A stretch of DNA of 64,000 bases, from assembly GCA_019925105.1 (NCBI GenBank), contig JAHGAU010000029.1:248001-312000 (forward strand). The letters are read 5' to 3'. Below are positions 33,360 to 43,798 of this stretch, piece after piece. Each line of letters opens with the position of its first letter. Within the stretch, counting starts at the first letter, position 1. The notes below the pieces were generated by a model. That model saw only the letters and a program-made list of their open reading frames with translations. It did no database searches and was not told the origin of the DNA. A program made the position numbers and the translations under genes. Origin of the DNA: Niebla homalea (lineage: Eukaryota; Ascomycota; Lecanoromycetes; Lecanorales; Ramalinaceae).

Positions 33360-36054
33360 TCACAATCGCTCGAAAAAATAGACATATGCAAATTTCTTCA
33401 TCTCATCGACATCACCTTCAGCTTTGACGACCTTTTCATCGTTGAACAGTGTCCAGGCTTCTTCGTTGTTGAGTGCGTCGGGCAGAGTTTTGCGGATGAA
33501 CGCCACATAATGTCTAGGTACAACCCCAAAGTCAGTCATGATTGCGCAATAAGACGTGCGCAGCCTGCATCAAAAAACTCACCCAGCGTGGATGCTTCCA
33601 CCCTTGTGGCACACAATACCCTTCAATCGGAACCTCGCTGGCAAAGCTGGGCTTCCCGCCAATTGTTTCTCTCGAGGCACCTCGTTATCAACCGAGGCTG
33701 CAGTCGCCTCGTCGCCAAAGTCCCCTTGATCATCTGGATGGCTGAACACCCAATCCAGAGCTCTAGTCACATCTCCACCCGTTTCCTTTAATGCCTTGCG
33801 AGCTTGCGGTGCGGCGATGCCCATTGCGCCTAAGGTTTCTATGCTTTCGGAGCTGACGTCGCTAGCGGCTGGAGCATCAGATGTAGCGCCAAAGTCCATA
33901 GGAGTGTCAATGTCAGGGTCTTCCATATGTTCGATGAGCCAATTCATAGCACTCTCTGCGTCGGAATTGCCCGTAGCATGAAGCCCTTTCTCACAACGTA
34001 CGCGTGGAAAACCCATGGATTCCAGTTGGCTGATGGCGCCTTCGTTCGGGGTGAAGGATGGAGCACTGCTGGCGGCGGCGTCTTCAGGTAGTTCTTCTTC
34101 CGAAGATAGGAGTCCTGATGATTTATATGCGTCGAGATCGAAAGGCTGGTCACCGACGACTACGGGTACATCCAGCTTTGTTGGAACCCAGTTCACGAGT
34201 TCGAAACGACGGGCATTGACGGCGAGGGTTTTGGGGAAGGTTTTGAAGAGGGAGCGTTTGATGAATCCGTCTCTACTCCCGCATGAAGCACAGGTGAGCT
34301 CGACCATCTCGGAAGCTGTAAAAGTTTCCAGACATTCTTTGAGGGTGACTTGCTCAAATTCGTCTTTCGGCTTATCGTCATTGGTGGTACCATTGGCGAC
34401 TTGTGGTTTTCGCCTCACGGGAACAGGAATAGAGATATTGTCTTGTTCGTCAGAGCGATAGCGGACCTTTTTGCAAGACATGCATTGCAATCGCTGTTCG
34501 ATGACAAAACGGAATGCAGCAACAGGATCTGGAGCGGTAGGATGAGGTGAGCGAGTGATCAATTTGAAGAGGTGTAGAAGCCATTCAAAAGCATCTTGTT
34601 GTCGCATTGTTGAGAATTCCTCATGGCCTTTGCCAATTAAGTGTTTGAGCATAGCTGGCGCGAGTCCTTTTTGCGTGGGTATCTCTGGAGAATGCTCCGA
34701 TGCAACGACATCCGTGTCTGGCTTCGAGTATCGGCCAGACAAAAGGCCATCAGCAACCTTGCGTAATTGCGTTTCTAGGTCCTCTGCCGGACTTGGAGCG
34801 TTCGGCGGAATCTCTGTTGGTTGGAAATATCGTAACTGGAATTCGGGCATGGAGAAGATGCATTGCAGCATACTGGCCAGATAGCAGCTATTGCCAAGGT
34901 TCTTCAGACCAGTGAAACCTTGCCCAAAGACCGGCTGCATTTCTTTCCCATCCTCAGTTGTCATGGCAAAGTCCCATTTCAGGTTTCGTTCGATCTGCAT
35001 TTCAGTCAAGCTTTTCTCCGTCTTCTCACGTTCTGCAAGATTGATCCCCCAGTGAGCGAGATGTGCGGCTATCTCAGGATCGGTCCGCTCGTCGTTACAT
35101 GCATAGCAATAGATGTCCGCAGTACCCTCGGGTGTTATCGAGCCAAGCTTGACGGCGACTGCATGTGATGTCTCATCGGTATGCTTCAAGCCATGACTGT
35201 TTCCACCTGTACCCCCATACTGTGCTCGACCACATCCTAAATTTCCACATTGCAGGCACAGCCACAGATTCTCCTTCAGTTCGCACATGGAACAGTGGCC
35301 GAGATCTATATTACGCTTTAGCGAGAGCTCCAGTCGCTGCGAATCTGTACATACTCTGAGACTTAATTTTTCTGGCAGGTTCCTGCTCCAAGCACAGCGT
35401 ATGCTCACAAGGCGTCATCTCTTGCTCCCATGCTTGTACCTCAGCCTGCCTGGCAAAGGTATTTGCCTTCAGCACACCATCTACGACAGCTGCCAGTTTG
35501 CCACTTGTCTTGTCGACGTCATTGACTCCACAATCGTAACATCGGACCTCGGCCTTGGTGTCATATCGGTCTTCCTCTGTCTCGGCGGCTATAGCCAGTT
35601 TGGACATCTTTTGAGGGGGCTCATCACGCTGCAAAAGCCTGTCAGCGCTGCCTTCGCCTCATCCCACATTCGGGTGTAGCGTTCGGGGTTGTCGAAGAAT
35701 TTCTGACCTTGACCTTCTTTCTGCTTCGCCGAATGTTCAAGATGAGAGGGTGTTTGGAGGTCTGATAGTGAAGGGAAGCATGGTCACGATCGGAGGTACA
35801 GCCACCGTTGAAGCAATATAAGCACACGTTGAGGCCTGAAGGATCATCCTAGACACTGCTGGTAAGTCTACATTACGAGGTGGGGCAGGGTCTGTGAGGA
35901 CAGACTATGGAGTCAAAACACTGGGTACAGTCTTCCCGATACACAGACTGCGATGCTGTAGGCGGACGAAGCTCTAGCAACAGCATCAATGATCCACAAT
36001 CGAGAAGCAGTTCAAAAAGATCTCACCAGCTGCATCGACGTGAACACAAGTCAT
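33360..36054 (-). CDS. UBP14: Ubiquitin carboxyl-terminal hydrolase Ubp14 (USP5/isopeptidase T)
   Basis: Six exons inferred: 36054-36027, 35973-35906, 35848-35708, 35628-35355, 35305-33583, 33513-33360; 795 aa, normal for the family. Introns are 53, 57, 79, 49 and 69 bp. It disassembles free ubiquitin chains and supports proteasome flux. Domains in order: a variant N-terminal zinc finger (REDCTQC, CLYCFNGG), the ZnF-UBP (CSMCELKENLWLCLQCG, then HAVAVKL, CYAC), the USP Cys box with Cys311 in GNSCYLASMLQ, two UBA domains between the catalytic halves (LESMGFPRV and LGAMGIAAPQARKAL), and the His box with His746 in SIHAGHYVAFIR, which is split by the last intron. The start MTCVHVDAA on a 28-bp first exon is the least certain point. 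It diverges from the DDHD phospholipase gene. Confidence 0.93.
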
Positions 36055-36478
36055 GATGCTCGAGAGTTCCTTAGTCCGGGGAAACGAGATTTGTCCAAAG
36101 TGGAATGATAGTACAAATCTCGTTCGACAGACTCTCCAAAGCTTATGATATTCGTGGAAAAGAAGTTTGTTTACAGAAGGTTAGCCGTAGCTTAGATTCT
36201 GTGGAGGCAGGATATTAACGAGGCCCACCCTCACCCGGCAAGCGACGTCATTTTCCAGGCACAACCGCAGCAGGCGCGTCTGTCTGGCGCGTGAACAACC
36301 GCTTCCGACATTCCATTTCAAGCATCAACCGCATTTCTTCCTCTCTTATCTCTTGCTAGCCATCAGGTCTTGTCTACAAGACAATCAAGCTCAAGCAGAC
36401 ATATTTGATGCCTATCGAAGACTATCCACATTGGCCCGCCTCAATCTCCTCCGGTCATTCTACCGGAAGGGTAGGGGG
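36055..36478. promoter_or_regulatory. Divergent promoter, UBP14 / DDHD phospholipase
   Basis: 424 bp between divergent starts. A CRE-like GACGTCA occurs at about 36244-36250; whether it is used is unknown. The in-frame codons 36353-36478 upstream of the phospholipase ATG begin with TTG and are taken as 5' UTR. Confidence 0.45.
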
Positions 36479-39330
36479 ATGTCTGAGAAACCAAGTTTCC
36501 TGGAGACGTACTCCCCATGGAGCTCTCGAACCGCCACTCCCAAGCCTGCAGAAAGCACCGAGACCAAGGAGAAGGTCAATGCCGACACTATCGAAGCACT
36601 GAAAGGAAACAGAGCTCCATCTGATCATGCAACTACTAGTTGGGGCCATTTGAGTGCAAAGGATTATCCGAAAGATTGTCCCAAATTGCTGGCTAGATGG
36701 TTCTATGCAACTGACTCGCCCAAGAGGAAGGCGCAGTACGCGAGCGCTTCGAATGCCAAGGAGGAAGACACATTGCCGAAACCGAAGAAATACTCTGCAT
36801 TCTCCTTTCGCGATTCCAAGGCCATCGAAGAAGGCTTCCAGAAGGTGATCGAAAGAGAGGCTTCCCACCAGCTGTCCAGACCATCTAGCAGACATGGTGA
36901 CTCTCCGCGGCAGAAGAGTAAATCCTTGGCAGACACTGGACTCAAGCAAGAAGGATCTTCCATCGGGCTAGGAACCACTACTGACAGTGATTCCATCAGA
37001 GTCCCCGTCAATGAAGATTTCCTATTCGATGTGGATGTCCAAAGGCGCGAGCTAGGTCCAGCATTTTGGCTAGGGCCGATATATGACGTTCGCCGCGGTT
37101 CATGGTTTTACCAAGAGGGATCCAATTTGAGGCCTTGTGATGAGAACCTATCTGGCCAACTAGAACAAGGCTACCTTAAGGTGAAACCATGGGAGCAGCC
37201 ACAGCCTCAACCCACCGATTCAGCCTCGACATCCAAGTCCCGCCCTGCATCCGTAAGCCTTGACGAGAAGAACAAAGACGCGAAAGAGGAGAAAGAAGCC
37301 ATACCCAAGAAGTTCGAACTTCATACCCAGCGCTTGTTTGGGACATACATGAACTCTGTCGTTACATATCAGGATGCCAGTACAGCCTGGCTGCTCACCG
37401 ATGACTTGCTCTCCCGCATGAGCAGCACTGTGTACCAAAGATTTGCCGGTGGAGGCCATCTTGGTGGCGTCAAAGTCGTTCGCGGCTACAGCGAACAGAA
37501 CAAGGCAAAAGATGCTAAGAAAGATGGAGATAGGACTCCAGAGGCCGCAAAGCGAAAGTCTACCATCGCTGAGGCCAGCAAACCCGCTGAGGACATCGAG
37601 CCTTCTGCCCAGATCTCGCAAGCGAACACAGAGGACTCATCCATATCGGAGCTGGAACGCCAAATGTCGAATTTTGATCCAGCCTTGCAGGAAGCCGAGG
37701 CTCGCGCACGTGATGAAAGCGAGATCAAAGAGGATTACAAGCAGACTGACGGCGAGGACCAGGGCCGTGAGATCGAGCATCTGGTTCTAGTCACCCATGG
37801 CATAGGACAGAAATTAGGATTGAGACTTGAAATGCTGAACTTCATAGCTGATGTGAACATGTTGAGAAAGACTATGAAAGCTGTGTATCAATCTTCCGAG
37901 GATCTCCAGCTACTCAATGCCGAGATCGACAGTCCAAAGAAGAACTCTCGCATCCAGGTCCTTCCCGTTGTCTGGCGCCATCTTCTGGATTTCCCCAAGC
38001 AGAAGTTCAAGGACAATCAAGAAATGGACGTTGCAGATGCAAGTGACGATGATGAGTACCCAAGCCTGGAGAACATCACGTTGGAGCCACCGACCATCAT
38101 CAGGACAGCGATTAGAGACCTTGGTCTAGACATCCTCATGTACCAGTCCGCCTACCGAGAGCATATATCCGAGACAGTTGTTCGTGAGTGTAACCGAGTC
38201 TACAAAATCTTCAAGCAGCGCAATCCGAATTTCAAAGGCAAAGTCAGCCTCATAGGCCATTCGCTAGGCTCTGCTATCCTATTCGACATCCTATGCCAGC
38301 AGAAGGATCCTAGCCCCCCGTCTCTCCGCTCAGGGCGACTTTCTGTGCCAAGGCCAGTACAACCCAAAGCACCATCCAACATGCTGTTGGACTTCGAGGT
38401 CGAAGACTACTACTGCCTGGGATCGCCTCTTGGCTTGTACCAAATGCTCAACGGACGTAAGATCGCCGGTCGTGGCCGTCAGTGGGACGCAGCCCCAACA
38501 TCTGACCCATTCCTCGGCGCTTCTGCGGAGAGTGGCAGTACTGAGGCTGATCTCTTCACCATCAGTATCAACACACCAAAATGTGCTCAACTGTTCAACA
38601 TTTTCCATCCTGCAGACCCGATCGCCTACCGTCTCGAACCTCTAATATCAACGGCCATGGCATCCTTGAAGCCTCAACCGCTCCCGTACACAAAGAAGGG
38701 GATCTTCGACGTCCAGGGCCAGGGGCTCTCGGCGCTTGGAAATCGAGTCGGACAAAGCGTTTCAGGTCTCTGGTCCTCGGTCACAAGCGGCATGGCATCC
38801 ACCTTACTCAACAGAACCCTTGGCTTGCCAGCAGAATCTCAGGCCAAAGCCTCGGCACCCACAGTCCAGCCCAAGCCTGTTGACCTCAGCGGTACTGCCA
38901 TCAGACCTGGAGGCGACCAACCCGAGGCAGACTACGAGCAAGCACCCACATTAATTGATGGCGAGTTGCAGACCCTCTACGCCGGCTTTGAAAGAAGTCG
39001 GCGCACCAAACAAAGCGATGGCAGCCGCGACCTTGGCGAAAGTTCTCAGTGGGCCGAGTCCGAGCGGCGGTCGAAGCGGCTTCGGCGCGAGGAAGCCAAG
39101 GTGAGAGCACTGAACAGTAATGGGAGGGTAGACTTTGCGATCCAAACGTGAGCAGGGCCTGACTAGCAAGGTTTGAGAATGTGAGTAGCTAACCATACAG
39201 CAGGGGCGTTTTTGACATGACAAACCCAATGGCGAGCATTGCCAGCCACCTGACCTACTGGAGCGATGAGGATGTCAGCCATTTCATGATCTCGCAGCTG
39301 CTCTCGCGGCAGCGGATTATCAAACGGTGA
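36479..39330 (+). CDS. DDHD-domain phospholipase (phosphatidic acid-preferring PLA1 family)
   Basis: Two exons inferred: 36479-39147 and 39204-39330; 931 aa; intron 56 bp. The N-terminus has a WWE-like region (LARWFYATDSPKRK and FDVDVQRRELGPAFWLGPIYD). A lipase segment follows with HLVLVTHGIGQ and the nucleophile Ser595 in LIGHSLGSA. The DDHD domain spans about residues 625 to the end, with FEVEDYYCLGSPLG, FNIFHPADPIAYRLEPLI and a final VDFAIQTGVFD segment joined by the intron. The family hydrolyses phosphatidic acid and related lipids on cytosolic/ER-Golgi membranes; the yeast member is YOR022C. Without splicing the last conserved block would be lost. Long Lys/Glu-rich low-complexity linkers lie at about 270-300 and 380-460. 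Confidence 0.92.
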
Positions 39331-40894
39331 GGTACTTCCTGCCGCTTCCTGAAGATTATTTTGGTATATAGGTAGGACCATTTTGCGTTCATTAAGGCAT
39401 TTTAGATCTGGCGTTTGGGTACTCTTAAGAGCATAAGATACCCCATTTAGATCAATCCATCCTAAATCGCTCACAGTGCATATTCTATATCTGCTATAGC
39501 GTCTCCTTATCGCCTCGGACAGATCACGTCTCTTTCATCGATTGCACCGCAAATAATTTGTTGTGCCTCTGTCATTGAAGACACGGGGGGGGGAATCGCA
39601 TTCTTCTTTGCGTCCCACAACCTAGCAATACCATTGCTCCCATGGTGTGCGGACTTCACTCGGATTGCGTAGATCAAAACCTCCTCCTTGGGGTAATTTC
39701 CCATATTTATCGTCGTCGGAGCCAAAAATGCTACTGCGTAGCCAAAAAGAAAACAATAGCTCTGCCACGCTTTCGCGGGGAAATACATTTGAACACGGCG
39801 CGCTTATGCGAAGGCGGTTTCTTTTTTTGGTTTTGTTGGTGGGTGGAAATTTGATGGAATGAATTATTTGACTTTGTTGAAGGAGGACGATTGCATCAAA
39901 CGAGTCAGCCCTGTGTGGAGAGGTGAGCTCGGCGGTGTGGATCGCTTCACGCTTTGGATTCGATTTTGTATGCTGGAGGGTTAGGTATCCCCGGGCCAGG
40001 TTGTTGGGGAAAAAGGATGAATCATTTGCTTGTACGGTGTAGATTTTGGACGCGGTTTTGAAACATTGGCGGCTGCTCTACTATGGTGGATTTGTCCGAA
40101 AGTGAATATGGTTATTGTCCGATAAACGCACGCTTTGGGATGTGTAGCTAGGTGTATGCACTGTTGTAAGGCAATGGTTTGGGCACTGTGTGGTGTTTTG
40201 TGCTGAAGAAGGATCCATTTGGAAGCACGAGGAGGTTATATCTATCTATGTGTGCAATGTCATGAGTTGTGAAAGAACCTCTATATGAGACATGATGCTC
40301 CATAACGGCGCAGCTATTGCGAACGGAGCTGCGACCCAATCATGGAACCCTGCTCTAATACTCTTCAAATTATTTCTTTCTATTATAAACCCACGGCACC
40401 CCAGACGGCCGGCTTCCTGTATCACGATGTTGGTGAATTTTGGTTGCGAGCAGGACCAAGCATCTTGCGTTATGAGAGCTTACTATGGCGGACTTTGAAG
40501 GCTGCATGATCTCTTGTTAGGGGGGGGGAATCCCTGGTTCTTCAGCAGATGAGACTGGAGCCCATGGCCTGGCGACGCTTAAGGTTCCCCTCGTTTGTAG
40601 GGGGTTTCACGGAACTTGTCGTGGTCCTGTGAGGGGTGTGAGCGAAAGCAGTTCCAGGCACGGGCGATATTATCTGTTGTTTTTGTGTGACTATTCTTTG
40701 GTGACGATTTTTTGGTGGCAATTTTTGATGGCGAGCTTTTGGTGACGATCTTCTGGTTGCAATCTTTGGTGACAATTTATATGCGAGTAATGCTTAGACC
40801 CATCTGTAAAATATAGAACAAGTACACCTCAACCGCTCCGTTATTAGCATTCAAGTGAATCTGGCCTGAGCAGCTCAAGTCGAGATACGCACAC
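39331..40894. other. Region without a supported gene
   Basis: 1564 bp with only short conflicting ORFs. It holds two G-homopolymer runs followed by AATC (near 39585-39598 and 40520-40531). It also holds an imperfect short-period repeat around 40696-40779 built from TTTGGTGACGAT-like units. No RNA or protein gene is recognised. Confidence 0.5.
40696..40779. repeat. Degenerate short tandem repeat (TTTGGTGACGAT-like)
   Basis: About five diverged copies of a 16-18-bp unit, each centred on TTTGGTGACGA, TTTGGTGGCAA, TTTGATGGCGA or TCTGGTTGCAA. The repeat also shows as a periodic Pro-Lys-x-x-Gln pattern in the minus-strand frame. The function is unknown. Confidence 0.5.
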
Positions 40895-41565
40895 TCAGTC
40901 CGTTGAATTATCAGATGGCAGAATTTTCTTCCCCGTATGAGAAGTTGAATTGAGGGCGTTGCCACATTCCTCAATTTTCTTGCAATAGTCGAGCATGCTA
41001 CCTTGGATGGTACTGATCATAGTCCATGGCAAGACAGAGGTGTCGCTGTCGGCTTCAACACCTAGATATCTTGCAAGACTCAAAGCAATTGCAGAGAACG
41101 TCACGTTCTCTACACGGAATGACGTTGTTGCATACATAGCGCAATCATGCAGGGTCGCCAGGTTTCCGGCCACAAGTGGTACGACCCCAAAAGCGACAGC
41201 GCAATCCTGAATCCTCCATCTTGGTGAGTATTAGTGTTGATAAAGAGTCTCAGGGGCTTGTTAAGATTATTGTCATAACGCACAAGATCTCGATGGCAAT
41301 GATCATGAATGAGGTCAAAGGCATTTTGCACTCCAGGCGGCCAGAATTTGTGTAATCCATGAAGCGGATTCCGACGGCATCTAGTGGTGATGCTTCTATA
41401 GGTGCTGGATACACATAATGACAGAGTGTCTAACAGTGATTCGTGTGGAGCATGCATGGTGAAGGACAATGCTAGTAAGGCCATGGCAGGGATACAAAGA
41501 GCGAAAAGCACCTTTGAGCACAGGTGGCGAGCTGGCTCGCTGAATGTATGATGGAAACAGTGCAC
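40895..41565 (-). CDS. Hypothetical two-exon protein, possibly secreted
   Basis: Tentative model with exons 41565-41284 and 41206-40895; 197 aa. The 77-bp intron has GTGCGT/CAG ends and an ACTAAT branch-like site, and it joins two frames of protein-like composition. A hydrophobic stretch (VLFALCIPAMALLALSF) sits near residues 19-35 and may be a signal peptide or anchor. The second exon reads DCAVAFGVVPLVAGN, then a Cys-containing polar region. No family is recognised. The alternative is that both frames are chance, and no start codon is clearly favoured. Confidence 0.35.
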
Positions 41566-41692
41566 GATGTGAACGGTGCATCAGACGATGCTTACGTTAT
41601 GTCTGATAGCCATGTTTGGGTGGTAGCAGTGCAGCTCGTCTGCACAGGGCTGACGTTGCCTGAAGCAACCTGGGACTTACCTTTTCAAAAAT

Positions 41693-41935
41693 GAAAAAAA
41701 GTCTGGTCGTGGAGGGAATCGAACGTAACACCCTCGACCAAAGGCCAAAATGGCAAAAGGGTTAGGCCCCCAGCCGAAGCTGGGGACCCCCCTCCGGACT
41801 TGAAACCGATACCACTGTACTCCCCCCAAAGGATGCCCTAGCCTTGCGACTAGAACAGCAATGAAGTTTTTCCTGTGACGTTCACGAAGAAAGGATTTAT
41901 CCACTTAACCACTTGGCCATGCGGAACCCTTCAAC
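41693..41935 (-). ncRNA. Candidate Pol III transcription unit / tRNA-derived relic
   Basis: Read on the minus strand: an A-box-like TGGCCAAGTGG (41919-41909) with tRNA D-arm look, about 185 nt later a perfect B-box-like GTTCGATTCC (41724-41715), and a T7 run (41700-41694) that would terminate Pol III. Between them is a perfect stem CCCCAGC-TTCG-GCTGGGG (41785-41768) capped by a UUCG tetraloop. The ends do not form a normal acceptor stem and the T-arm does not pair well, so this is not an ordinary tRNA. It may be a tRNA-derived SINE relic, a broken tRNA with an insertion, or a lineage-specific ncRNA. Confidence 0.4.
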
Positions 41936-42497
41936 TGCGGATCATTACTTTAGTTCAATATACAAACCTTAATTTTTGTCACAATCAACGGCGCTAATTT
42001 CTGGTGCGCAACCAACGCGATCTTTTGAGATTAAAATTCATAAGACAGGGCATAAACCCAAGTTTTGTCATGAGACTATTAGAAGACCATGAACTTACTA
42101 CGTCAGACAAGCAAAGTATTGCTGTAGCTTGAAAAGTAGGATTTGGGTAAAAGCAAGGTTGCAGCAGGGCGAAGTTCCTTTCCGGAAGGTAAAAGCAGGA
42201 GCGACAAGACGCAGGAGGAATTTGATGCACACCTGGTACGTGTAATGGCTTCAGACCAGTCTACTGGACACGATGCTGCAAGAATCATCTCGCACATTAA
42301 CGACTGACGTTGTACATCGCAGCTTTACCAAGCGAGCCAAGATTAAGGGGCGCCTTGCGGCAGCTACCCCTATTCTAGCTGCAGCCGGCGGGTAGGCTCT
42401 AACTGGACGATCGTCTAACGCGCGATACAAAGCTACGTACCCCCAACCTTCTTGAAAAACCAACTCTCTCGAGTCTCGAGACAATTTGCAAAGAGGA
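41936..42497. other. Intergenic region upstream of the RING-like gene
   Basis: 562 bp without a supported gene. The minus-strand ORFs 41994-42297 and 42251-42529 have no recognisable domain. The promoter of the RING-like gene must lie here. Confidence 0.45.
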
Positions 42498-43411
42498 ATG
42501 GCTACACCCAACCAGCCAACCTGCGCCACCTGCGCAGAAGCTCTAGTCCTCCTAATTCAACCCTCCGATGATGAAGACGACGACGACGCAGCCATGGCCG
42601 GTTCCTCCGACACCAGCACCTACGTCGACGACGACGTGCATTTACAATGTGGGTGCCACTTCCACTGGTCCGCTCTTCCTCTTGTTCCACCCACATATGG
42701 CCTCTCCTCTCTCCCCCGGTTACTGATCCCTCGCACAGGCAATGCCTCCTCGACAGCTACACCCTCTCCACCTGCCCCTCCTGTTCCCAGCCCCTCATAA
42801 CCTCGCCCCCAAACACCACCAATGCAGCAGCACCAGCAACCCCCGAACAACAAATCCTCTGCACCCTCCGCAACGAAGGCGGCCTCCAACACGACCTCGA
42901 CATCCTCCCCCTCCTCACCCAAGAAGCCTACCTGAAAACCTTCCCCGAAGAGCGGCGCGCGCACGCCTTCCTGGCCCTGTGCGCTGAGGGCGACGTCGAG
43001 GCCGTTGTCGCGTTACTTCGCCACTCCCCCCCTTCCTCCCCCTCCTCCTCCTCCTCCTCCGACAGCGACAACGACAACGACATGGACGCACAGCCCCCTG
43101 TGAATATACTGCGCTACCAAGATCCCGCCCACGCCTCCTCGGGCCTCCACATCGCTATCACCAATCAGCGGCACGGCGTCGCGTGGTTGCTGCTGCTGCT
43201 GGCGTCCTCGCTTGACCCTGCGGAGTTCCCTGCGGACGTGGTGCGAGCGGCGGAGGCGATGGGGTTGGAGCGCGAGGATCAGCGGGGGAAAGTGGATGTG
43301 AGGGCGTTGAGGGATGGGGAGGGGAAGACGGCGGAGGAGAGGGCGAGGGAGGGTGGGGCGGGGTGGGAGGAGTGGGTGAGGAGGGGGTGGTTGAGGCCGC
43401 CGGAGGGGTGA
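42498..43411 (+). CDS. RING-like zinc-finger protein with C-terminal ankyrin-like region
   Basis: Two exons inferred: 42498-42667 and 42739-43411; 280 aa; intron 71 bp. Splicing completes a RING-type pattern: CATC near residue 9, an acidic loop, CGCHFHWQC across the junction, then CPSC. This order of Cys/His pairs suggests a RING-H2-like E3 ligase or a related zinc finger. The second half has LALCAEGDVEAVVALLR and SGLHIAITNQRHGVAWLLLLL, which look like two ankyrin-type helices, and a Ser/Asp-rich linker between them. It is intact but of unknown target. The start is the first ATG after upstream stops; a TTG-initiated frame from 42486 is discounted. Confidence 0.7.
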
Positions 43412-43798
43412 AGGGGGGAAGGGGAATAAGGGGTGATGGTATGATGGGAGGGTGATGTTGGATGAGGGGTCAATTGAGGAAAGGGGTGAATGCAGGACGG
43501 GTATCAACAGGGGAAGGGAACATGGGGGAGGGGAATGAGGCCGAGCTCTGCTAAGTCTGCAGTACAGGGGCAAGGATGTTCAATTCTTGCCGAATGGCGA
43601 TGCTTCTTACCAACATGAATGCAGGACGAGATAGAATCGGCATAATATCATAGTATCCGATCGGAACATGTAACTTTGTCATCTCTATTGCTGTTCTGGA
43701 ATCGTACATGTCACCTCACTACTCCACACGAGTCCGAGGTCGTCCAAAAAACCCTAGAAACCTTTACTACACATATTCACCATCATACAGTCCCATTG
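43412..43798. other. Convergent intergenic region
   Basis: 387 bp between the RING-like gene stop and the PX-protein stop. The first 150 bp are strikingly G-rich on the plus strand, with several GGGG runs. No gene is seen. Confidence 0.5.

Noticed and set aside
41693..41935. Ordinary tRNA gene
   Set aside because: A and B boxes are about 185 nt apart, the ends form no acceptor stem and the T-arm does not pair; kept only as a candidate Pol III unit.
43013..43573. 186-codon minus-strand ORF opposite the RING-like gene
   Set aside because: Its Pro/His/Arg-rich content is the reverse-strand reflection of a G-rich coding sequence.
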